A stretch of 64,000 nucleotides of DNA. Source: CAZGKW01 sp964526295 (lineage in GTDB: Bacteria; Planctomycetota; Phycisphaerae; FEN-1346). Both the position numbers and the translations under genes were made by a program. Shown in pieces: positions 33,275-40,216 of this stretch; the stretch's first letter is position 1; each line of letters opens with the position of its first letter. The notes under the pieces are model-generated. The model was not told the origin of the DNA and did not search any database. It saw only the letters and a list, made by a program, of their open reading frames with translations. The stretch is from the NCBI GenBank assembly GCA_964526295.1, contig CAZGKW010000014.1, forward strand, positions 30,288-94,287, in the 5' to 3' direction.

Positions 33275-35320
33275 ATGCCTGACGTTCAGACCGAAGCCAT
33301 CCGCAACGTCGCCCTGGTGGGCCACGTCCACGGGGGCAAGACGCAGCTCTCGGAAGCGATGCTCCACAAGGCCGGCCTGACGACCCGCCTCGGAAGCTCC
33401 GACGAAGGCAACACCGTCAGCGACTTCGAGCCCGAGGAGAAGGAGCGCCAGGGCAGCATCTTCACCTCCGTGCTTCACCTGCCCTGGAAGGGCACGCACG
33501 TCAACCTGCTCGACACGCCGGGCTACGGCGACTTCCTCGGCCAGGCCGTCTGGGCCATGGCCGCTGCCGAGACGGCGGTCGTCGTCGTCAGCGCCAGCGT
33601 GGGCGTCGACGTGCACACGCGGCGGCTCTTTCGCGAGGCCGGCGAACGGGGCCTGGCACGCCTGATCGTCGTCAACAAGGCCGACGCCGAGAACGTCGAC
33701 CTGGCGGCCGTGGTCGCCCAGATCCAGGAGGCCCTCGGCAGCGTTTGCAAGGTCCTGACGGTCCCTGTAGGCCAGTCGGCCGACTTCAACGGCGTCATCG
33801 ACGCGTTCGCCGAGGAGTCCGGCGAGGCCCTGATGGACCTGGCTTCGGCCCACAGCGAGGTCGTCGAGTCGGTCATCGAGGCCGACGACCGGCTCATGGA
33901 ACGCTACCTCGGGGAGGAGGAGATTTCGGCCGAGGAGCTGGCCGGCGCGTTCGCCAAGGCCCTCGTCGGGGGGACGCTGGTGCCGGTCCTCTTCATGAGC
34001 GCCCGCGGCGAGATCGGCGTCGAGGAGCTTCTGGACGTGATCGCCGGCCGCACGCCGTCTCCGGTCCAGGCGAGGCAGCGCATGGCCCGTAAGGGCACGG
34101 AGGAGGACGCCGAGGAGGTGCTCCTGAAGGCCGATCCGTCGGCCCCGCTTTGCGCCCAGGTGTTTAAGGTGGTCAGCGACCCGTACGTGGGGAAGATCGC
34201 GTACCTGCGGGTCTTCAGCGGCCGGCTGGAGGCGGACACCTCGGCCCGCATCGACGACGACCGCCGCGAGACGCGCTTCCCGCAGCTTTTGCGGGCCCAG
34301 GGCAAGGACACCGAGCCGGTCGGCGAAGCCGTCGCGGGCGACATTGTCGGCGTGGCGAAGATCGCCGCCCTCGAGATCGGCAGCACCGTCTCAACGGGCC
34401 CCGACCCCCTCCACGTGCCGCCCATCAACCTCCCGGTCCCGATGTTCTCGCTCGCCCTTCAGCCCAAGAGCCGCGGCGATGAGCAGAAGGTCTCCGAGGC
34501 CCTGGCCAAGCTGACCGAGGAGGACCCGACGCTCCGGACGAGCCGCGACCGTCAGACCAATGAGCTGGTCCTGAGCGGCTACGGCGACATCCACCTTCAG
34601 ACGTCGCTGGCCCGCCTGAAGCGCCGCTACCAGGTCGAGGTCGACACCAAGCCGCCCAAGATCCCCTACCGCGAGACCATCACCGGCAAGGCCGAGGGCC
34701 ACTACCGGCACAAGAAGCAGACCGGCGGGGCGGGCCAGTTCGGCGAGGTCTACCTCCGCGTCGAGCCCATGGAGCGCGACTCGGGCTACGAGTTCGTCGA
34801 CGAGATTTTCGGCGGGTCCATCCCCAAGCCGTTCCTGCCGGCCATCGAAAAGGGCGTCGTCGAGGCCATGGAGGAGGGCGTCATCGCGGGGTATCCCTTC
34901 CAGGACGCCCGCGTCATCGTCTACGACGGCAAGCACCACCCGGTGGACTCGAAGGAGATCGCGTTCAAGATCGCTGGCCGCAACGCCTTCCGCGACGCTG
35001 TCGAGAAGGCCAGGCCCGTCATCCTCGAGCCCTACGTCAACATGGCCATCACGGTGCCGGACCAGTTCCTGGGAGACATCACCGGCGACCTGAACAGCCG
35101 GCGCGGGCGGATCCAGGGCATGGAGGCCGGCGCCGGGGGCACCCAGACGATCCAGGCCCAGGTGCCCCTGGCAGAAGTCGCCCAGTACAACACCCAGCTC
35201 CGGAGCATCACCGGCGGCCAGGGGGCCTACACGATGGAGTTCTCCCACTACGAGCCGGTCCCCGGAAACGTCCAGCAGCAGATCGTCGAGGCCAGCAAGG
35301 TCGCCAAGGAAGAGCAATAG
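33275..35320 (+). CDS. Elongation factor G-like GTPase (EF-G2 / FusA-like)
   Basis: 681 residues; the start MPDVQTEAIRNVALVGHV is set by TTGGAGGAAACC. The GTPase motifs are GHVHGGKTQLSEA (P-loop), DTPGYGDFLGQ (G3) and VVNKADAEN (G4, N-K-x-D). Domains II to V follow the EF-G plan, with ETITGKAEGHYRHKKQTGG at the domain IV entrance. The G1 motif lacks the Asp of canonical EF-G (A-H-I-D-A-G-K-T). This places it in the EF-G-like group that usually accompanies, rather than replaces, true EF-G. Role therefore uncertain: a specialised translation factor or a ribosome-rescue / regulatory GTPase. No ribosomal-protein operon is nearby. Confidence 0.9.
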   Translation: MPDVQTEAIRNVALVGHVHGGKTQLSEAMLHKAGLTTRLGSSDEGNTVSDFEPEEKERQGSIFTSVLHLPWKGTHVNLLDTPGYGDFLGQAVWAMAAAETAVVVVSASVGVDVHTRRLFREAGERGLARLIVVNKADAENVDLAAVVAQIQEALGSVCKVLTVPVGQSADFNGVIDAFAEESGEALMDLASAHSEVVESVIEADDRLMERYLGEEEISAEELAGAFAKALVGGTLVPVLFMSARGEIGVEELLDVIAGRTPSPVQARQRMARKGTEEDAEEVLLKADPSAPLCAQVFKVVSDPYVGKIAYLRVFSGRLEADTSARIDDDRRETRFPQLLRAQGKDTEPVGEAVAGDIVGVAKIAALEIGSTVSTGPDPLHVPPINLPVPMFSLALQPKSRGDEQKVSEALAKLTEEDPTLRTSRDRQTNELVLSGYGDIHLQTSLARLKRRYQVEVDTKPPKIPYRETITGKAEGHYRHKKQTGGAGQFGEVYLRVEPMERDSGYEFVDEIFGGSIPKPFLPAIEKGVVEAMEEGVIAGYPFQDARVIVYDGKHHPVDSKEIAFKIAGRNAFRDAVEKARPVILEPYVNMAITVPDQFLGDITGDLNSRRGRIQGMEAGAGGTQTIQAQVPLAEVAQYNTQLRSITGGQGAYTMEFSHYEPVPGNVQQQIVEASKVAKEEQ

Positions 35321-35421
35321 GCCCCCCCGCGGCCCGGGTACGGGCCCGGCCGGGGCGGCCGGTCTGCGGCAGGGGGCCGCCGGTGGCGCCCGGATGCGCG
35401 GTTTTTCGGCCCAAGGGCCGG

Positions 35422-35450
35422 TTGCCCCGGCTGGAAATCCGAGTTATAAT
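35422..35450 (+). promoter_or_regulatory. Promoter of cysE
   Basis: TTGCCC (35422-35427), 17-base spacer, perfect TATAAT (35445-35450). The start would be near 35457, about 29 bases before the cysE ATG. Confidence 0.7.
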
Positions 35451-35485
35451 TCTTTTGCAAGTCTGAGGTTACAGGGAAACGCGCC

Positions 35486-36457
35486 ATGGCCCCCAAGGAG
35501 CCGCCGGAGAACGGGCTGGCCGAGGTCATTTCCCGGATCGTCGAGACCTACGACGAGGTCCCCCAGATCAACCACCTGGGCCTGCGGGAGCTCCCCTCAC
35601 GCGAGGCCGTCGCCGACCTGATCCAGGGCCTCAAGGAAATCCTTTATCCGGGCTACTTCGGGCGGCGCCATTTCACCCGGGAGAACGTGCCCTATCACAT
35701 CGGCGACCGGATGTGGGGCGTTTTCCGTCTCCTGGCCGACCAGATCTACCTGAGCATCCAGCACGAGTGCCGGCGCACCGAAGGCACGTGCCGACACTGC
35801 CAGGACTTGGCGTCGGAGCTGGCTGTCGAGTTTCTGAAGCGGGTCCCCCGGATCCGACGCCTCCTGGCCGAAGACGTCCAGGCCGCCTACGACGGCGACC
35901 CCGCCGCGAAGGGCCTGGAGGAGATCATCTTCAGCTATCCCGGCCAGGCGGCGGTCACGGTCTACCGGGTCGCCCACGAGCTGTGGGACCTGAAGGTGCC
36001 GCTCCTGCCGCGGATCATGACCGAGATCGCCCACGGCGAGACCGGCATCGACATCCATCCGGGAGCGACGATCGGCCGGAGCTTCTTCATCGACCACGGC
36101 ACGGGCGTCGTCATCGGCGAGACGGCCGAGATCGGCGACCGGGTCAAGATCTACCAGGGCGTGACCCTCGGGGCCCTGAGCTTCCCCAAGGACGAGAAGG
36201 GTCGGCTCCTTCGCGGCCACAAGCGGCACCCGACACTCGGCGACGACGTGACCGTCTATTCCGGGGCCACGCTTCTCGGCGGCGAGACGGTCGTCGGCAA
36301 GGGTAGCACCGTGGGCGGCAACGTGTGGCTCACTCACGCCGTTCCGCCGCACTCGTTCGTTCGCATCGAGGAGCCCAGCCTGGTGGTCGCCGACAAGAAG
36401 ACCCACGCCGAGGCGAAGCGCGCCAAGGCCGACGCGGCCGACTCTCGGCCGCCGTGA
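35486..36457 (+). CDS. cysE: Serine O-acetyltransferase
   Basis: 323 residues. A helical N-terminal part of about 190 residues, longer than in E. coli CysE, precedes the left-handed beta-helix. It contains CRRTEGTCRHCQDLA, with three Cys and one His that could bind a metal. The catalytic hexapeptide region has GIDIHPGATIGRSFFIDHGT, VVIGETAEIGDRVKIYQGVT and KRHPTLGDDVTVYSGATLLG. The long form resembles the EpsC/SAT type of plants and Planctomycetota. It makes O-acetylserine for cysteine synthesis. Its own promoter lies at 35422-35450; the HU gene follows after 200 bases. Confidence 0.94.
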   Translation: MAPKEPPENGLAEVISRIVETYDEVPQINHLGLRELPSREAVADLIQGLKEILYPGYFGRRHFTRENVPYHIGDRMWGVFRLLADQIYLSIQHECRRTEGTCRHCQDLASELAVEFLKRVPRIRRLLAEDVQAAYDGDPAAKGLEEIIFSYPGQAAVTVYRVAHELWDLKVPLLPRIMTEIAHGETGIDIHPGATIGRSFFIDHGTGVVIGETAEIGDRVKIYQGVTLGALSFPKDEKGRLLRGHKRHPTLGDDVTVYSGATLLGGETVVGKGSTVGGNVWLTHAVPPHSFVRIEEPSLVVADKKTHAEAKRAKADAADSRPP

Positions 36458-36657
36458 GGGGGCTGCCGATTTTGCTTGCGTCGCGGGGGCCCGCGCCTTA
36501 GGGTCGGCCCGGACCAATTCCAGCGGCGTCTGGGCGTTGCGGGGGCCGTTGTCGGCCGGCCAGTCGGCCCATGCCCGGCCGGTCGGCGGCTCGACGCGGG
36601 GTGCTGAGGCGGTACCGCATTTATCCGGACCATCGGATTTCATCGTTGGGGGTGCTC

Positions 36658-37026
36658 ATGCCTACCGTAACCAAGAAGCAGCTCACCGACCGCATCGCCG
36701 ACGCTACCGGAAACAAACGCGTTCTCGTCAAGCAGATCGTTCAGGAGTTCCTGAACGAGGTGGTCTCCGAGTTGGGACAGGGCAACCGCCTGGAGTTCCG
36801 CGACTTCGGCGTCTTCGAGGTCCGAACGCACGAGGCCCGGACCGCCCGCAACCCCCGGACCGGCAAACGCGTGCCCGTGCCCGAGAAGCGAACCGTCAAG
36901 TTCAAGCCCGGCCGCCTGATGCGCGACCGCGTGCAGGAGGGAGCGACCGAGGAGGACGACGAAGCGCCGGGCACGCCCGTCGGGCGACCGGTGGCCCAGG
37001 AAGCCGGCCGACCGCAGGTGGGCTGA
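36658..37026 (+). CDS. HU/IHF-family DNA-bending protein
   Basis: 122 residues from MPTVTKKQLTDRIAD; the longer open frame has no RBS, while GGGGG lies six bases before this ATG. The HU fold is complete: helices, then the beta arm NRLEFRDFGVFEVRTHEARTA, with ARNPRTGKRVPVPEKR (the arm tip including the R-N-P motif) and FKPGRLMRDRV at the end. An acidic C-terminal tail (EGATEEDDEAP) of about 27 residues is longer than in E. coli HU. It would bend DNA in the nucleoid. A MarR-type gene follows after about 110 bases, with its own TTG start. Confidence 0.92.
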   Translation: MPTVTKKQLTDRIADATGNKRVLVKQIVQEFLNEVVSELGQGNRLEFRDFGVFEVRTHEARTARNPRTGKRVPVPEKRTVKFKPGRLMRDRVQEGATEEDDEAPGTPVGRPVAQEAGRPQVG

Positions 37027-37135
37027 GGAGCCGACCGTCGCCGGGGGGCCGGTCTGCGGCCCTCGCCCGGCCGCTTCGGGACCGCCCGGACGGCGGGTGA
37101 CACCCCCGCAGCGAGGCCCAGCGAGGAATACGCTG

Positions 37136-37594
37136 TTGACGAACCGTGATCAGACGAGCCAGCGGCTCGCCCTCCAGATCTTCGACCTCCTGAAGCGAAC
37201 CTGGATCCAGTCGCAGCGGGAGAAGTTCAAGGGCGGCTACGACCTGTCCGAATCGGAGTTCCTGACCCTGGACGCCCTCGAAGGACGCGACGAATCCCTC
37301 ACCGTCGGCGAGCTTCGGCGGTACGTCGGCGTCCTGCCCGCCCAGATGTCGCGGATCATCAAGGCCCTCGAGCAGCGATACGACGAGAAGCTCGTCGTCT
37401 GCTCCATCAACCCCGACGACAAGCGAAGGATCGACGTGGCCCTGACGCCGAAGGGACGCCGGGCCGTCAAGGCCTACCGCGACGCCAAGGTCCGCTCGAC
37501 CTTCGAGGCGATCCGATCGCTCTCGGACCGCGACCTGGCGGCCTTCGAGAAGCTACTCGACAAGATCGAGGCCAGCATGAACGGCGGGGGCTGA
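37136..37594 (+). CDS. MarR-type winged-helix transcription regulator
   Basis: 152 residues if it starts at TTG 37136, preceded by GAGGAA; a GTG at 37097 would add 13 residues but has no RBS. The body has the MarR winged helix: SESEFLTLDALEGRDESLTVGE, then PAQMSRIIKALEQRYD as recognition helix and NPDDKRRIDVALTPKGR as the wing. Long terminal helices form the dimer. Family role: repressor or activator responding to small ligands. The partner genes are unclear; the adjoining gene is a GTPase, and no operator palindrome was found in the short gap upstream. Confidence 0.88.
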   Translation: MTNRDQTSQRLALQIFDLLKRTWIQSQREKFKGGYDLSESEFLTLDALEGRDESLTVGELRRYVGVLPAQMSRIIKALEQRYDEKLVVCSINPDDKRRIDVALTPKGRRAVKAYRDAKVRSTFEAIRSLSDRDLAAFEKLLDKIEASMNGGG

Positions 37595-37661
37595 TCGGCC
37601 CGCCGGTGACGGCCCGGCCCCGGCGACGTCCGTGGAGGACCCCAGCAGGGAGGCATCGCTG

Positions 37662-38768
37662 GTGAACGCAGCTCTGACCGGGCTCGGCCTCGCGGGCAAG
37701 ACGTGCCTGTTCGACGCCCTCGCCGGCGGGACGATCGACTCGGCCGCCCACCCCGCACGGCCCGACCACCCGAACGTCGCGAGCGTCGCCCTGCCGGACG
37801 AGCGGCTCGACTGGCTGGTCGAGCTGTATGAGGCCACGAAGCGGACGCCCGTCCACGTTGACCTGATGGACCTGCCGGGCCTGGCGCCCGGCCGCCCCGA
37901 CTTCAAGCCCGCCAACACGGCCATCACCGAGCACCTCCGGCGGGCCGACGCCCTGGTCTACGTCCTTCGAGCCTTCGAAGACGCCCGCGCTCCCCACCCC
38001 GAGGGCCGCGTCGACCCGGCCGCCGACGCCGCGAAGCTTTTCGGGGAGTTCCTCATCGCCGACCTCGACGTCACGCTTCGCCGCATCGAGAAGCTGGAGA
38101 AACAGGTCGCCAGGCCCACGCCCGAGCGCGACGCCCACCAGCGCGAGCTGGCCCTCCTGGAGAAGGTCCGCGAGTGCCTCGAATCGGAGCGACCGGTCTC
38201 GGAGGCCGTCCGGTCCGACGCCGACCGGGCGGCCCTCCGCGGCTTCACGTTCCTCACGGAGAAGCCCGTCCTGGCGGTGCTGAACGTCGACGAGGACCAC
38301 GCGGGGGGCCCCGACGAGGCCCAGGCCGTCCGGGCCTGGAGCGGGCTGCCCGGGCATCGCGGCCAGGCCCCGGTGGTGGCGCTGGCGGCGTCGCTGGAGG
38401 CCGAGATCGGACAGCTCGACCCCAGGGAGCGGCCGGCGTTCCTGGAGGAGATGGGCCTCAAGCGGTTCCACACGCCGCAGGTGCTTCACGGCATCCACGA
38501 CGCCCTCGACCGGATCACGTTCTACACGTGCAGCGAGAAGGAGGTGACGGCCCGGAGCCTGCCGCGGGGCTCGGCCGCCATCGAGGCCGCCGCCGACGTC
38601 CACACCGACATGGCTGCCGGCTTCATCCGGGCCGAGGTGGTCGCCTACGAGTACCTCCGGCACGCCGGGACCACCAAGGAGGCCCGGGCGGCCGGCCACG
38701 TCCGGGCCGAGGGCCGCGACTACGTCGTCCAGGACGGCGACATCATCTTCTTCCACTTCACCCGTTGA
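37662..38768 (+). CDS. YchF-like GTPase with TGS domain, divergent
   Basis: 368 residues from GTG 37662 preceded by GGGAGG; a GTG at 37632 is less well supported. The P-loop GLGLAGKTCLFDAL replaces the YchF consensus G-L-P-N-V-G-K-S-T. The G4-like LAVLNVDED keeps the YchF-type N-V-x-E instead of N-K-x-D. Residues about 120-190 form the coiled-coil insertion, and the C-terminal TGS domain ends RDYVVQDGDIIFFHFTR as in YchF. Family role: an ATP-preferring GTPase tied to ribosomes and stress. The divergence in the P-loop and the short C-terminal part suggest a paralogue. The next gene, cinA, starts 124 bases downstream. Confidence 0.8.
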   Translation: MNAALTGLGLAGKTCLFDALAGGTIDSAAHPARPDHPNVASVALPDERLDWLVELYEATKRTPVHVDLMDLPGLAPGRPDFKPANTAITEHLRRADALVYVLRAFEDARAPHPEGRVDPAADAAKLFGEFLIADLDVTLRRIEKLEKQVARPTPERDAHQRELALLEKVRECLESERPVSEAVRSDADRAALRGFTFLTEKPVLAVLNVDEDHAGGPDEAQAVRAWSGLPGHRGQAPVVALAASLEAEIGQLDPRERPAFLEEMGLKRFHTPQVLHGIHDALDRITFYTCSEKEVTARSLPRGSAAIEAAADVHTDMAAGFIRAEVVAYEYLRHAGTTKEARAAGHVRAEGRDYVVQDGDIIFFHFTR

Positions 38769-38892
38769 ATCGCCGTATCCGGGCCCGGTGGGGCCGCCGC
38801 GTCGAGCGGGAGTGTGTTGGGACGGGCCCGGAGCGGAAGCTCCGGAACACGCGTGGAGTCCCCGACATCTCCACAAGCAACAGGGAGCGAAC

Positions 38893-40137
38893 GTGCAAGC
38901 CGTCATCCTTTCCGTCGGCAGCGAGCTGGTCACCGGTCTGCGTCTCGACACGCACGGGGCCGAGATCGCCCGCTCCCTGGCCGAGACCGGCGTCGAGGTC
39001 CGACGCCACGAGTCGCTCGACGACGACGTTCCCGGCATCGCCGATGCGTTCCGCCGGGCCCTCGACGAGGCCGACCTCGTCGTTGCCACCGGCGGGCTCG
39101 GCCCGACGCCGGACGACCTGACGCGGGAGGGTCTCGCCGAGGCGATGGGCGTCTCCCTGGGCGAGGATGCGGCCGCCCGGCGGATGCTCGACGACTGGGC
39201 GGCCTCCCGCGGCCGAAAGCTGACCGCCTCGAACCTGCGCCAGGCCCGGCTCCCCGCCGGGGCCGAGGCGCTCCCGAACCCGGTCGGCTCGGCCCCCGGT
39301 ATCCACCTGCCGGCACACGAGGGCCGGGCCGAGGTTTTCTGTCTGCCCGGGGTGCCGCACGAGATGCGGACCCTGCTCGCCGAGCAGGTCCTGCCCCGCC
39401 TTGAGGGCGCGAGCGAAGGGCGCGTCTCACGCGTGCGGACCGTCCGGACGCTCGGGATGCCCGAGTCGGAGATCGGCGAGCGCCTGGCCGACCTCATGCA
39501 GCCGGGCCGGACCGTCCGCGTCGCCACCGCCGCCCACGCCGGCCTCATCGACGTCCATCTCCACGCGACCGGCCTGAGGGAGAAGGTCGTCGCCGTCCTG
39601 GACGCCGAGGCCGCCGAGGTCGAGCACCGCCTGGGCGGCGTCGTCTTCGGACGCGACCGGACGACGCTGGCCGAAGCCGCAGCGGAGCGGCTCGGCCGGG
39701 CGGGAAAGACGTTCGCCCTGGCCGAGTCGTGCACCGGCGGCATGATCGCGTCCGAACTGGTCGCCGTGCCGGGCATCTCCGCGTGCCTGCTGGAGGCCAT
39801 AGTCTGCTACTCGGACGCCTCCAAGACCCGCCTGCTCGGGGTGCCGCCGGAGCTGATCGCCGAGCACGGGGCGGTCAGCGAACCCGTGGCCCGGGCGATG
39901 GCCGAAGGGGCCCGCATCCGGGCCGGGGCCGACCTCGCCGTTGCCGTCACAGGCATCGCCGGCCCGTCGGGCGGCACGCCCGAGAAGCCCGTCGGCACGG
40001 TCTGGTTCGCCCTCGCCGCCGCCGCCGGCACCGAGACCGCCCGCCACGTCTTTCCCGGCGACCGCGAGCACGTCCGCCGCCGGGCCACGAACGTCGCCCT
40101 GAACCTCCTCCGGCTCCGTCTCCTCGCGGCGAAGTGA
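38893..40137 (+). CDS. cinA: CinA-type nicotinamide nucleotide pyrophosphatase/amidohydrolase
   Basis: 414 residues from GTG 38893 (GGGAGCGAAC upstream); the longer frame reads through non-conserved DNA. The N-terminal molybdopterin-binding-like domain has VGSELVTGLRLDTHG and ATGGLGPTPDDLTREG; the linker is the CinA KH region. The C-terminal PncC domain has LAESCTGGMIASELV, IVCYSDASKTRLLGV, EHGAVSEPVARAMA and AVTGIAGPSGGTPEKPVGT. It recycles nicotinamide mononucleotide by deamidation and hydrolyses ADP-ribose-type substrates in relatives. In some species it is linked to competence, and comEC lies about 16 kb upstream, but that is not evidence of joint use. Confidence 0.93.
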   Translation: MQAVILSVGSELVTGLRLDTHGAEIARSLAETGVEVRRHESLDDDVPGIADAFRRALDEADLVVATGGLGPTPDDLTREGLAEAMGVSLGEDAAARRMLDDWAASRGRKLTASNLRQARLPAGAEALPNPVGSAPGIHLPAHEGRAEVFCLPGVPHEMRTLLAEQVLPRLEGASEGRVSRVRTVRTLGMPESEIGERLADLMQPGRTVRVATAAHAGLIDVHLHATGLREKVVAVLDAEAAEVEHRLGGVVFGRDRTTLAEAAAERLGRAGKTFALAESCTGGMIASELVAVPGISACLLEAIVCYSDASKTRLLGVPPELIAEHGAVSEPVARAMAEGARIRAGADLAVAVTGIAGPSGGTPEKPVGTVWFALAAAAGTETARHVFPGDREHVRRRATNVALNLLRLRLLAAK

Positions 40138-40159
40138 CGGAAGCTTCCTTTCGTTTGCC

Positions 40160-40189
40160 TTGGACCCCGCCGCCTGCGTATCGTATGCT
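40160..40189 (+). promoter_or_regulatory. Possible promoter of the prenyltransferase/DUF4159 gene
   Basis: TTGGAC (40160-40165), 18-base spacer, TATGCT (40184-40189). It lies about 28 bases before the ATG at 40217. Weak match. Confidence 0.35.
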
Positions 40190-40216
40190 CAAAGGGGAGG
40201 GCGGCCAGACCAACCC

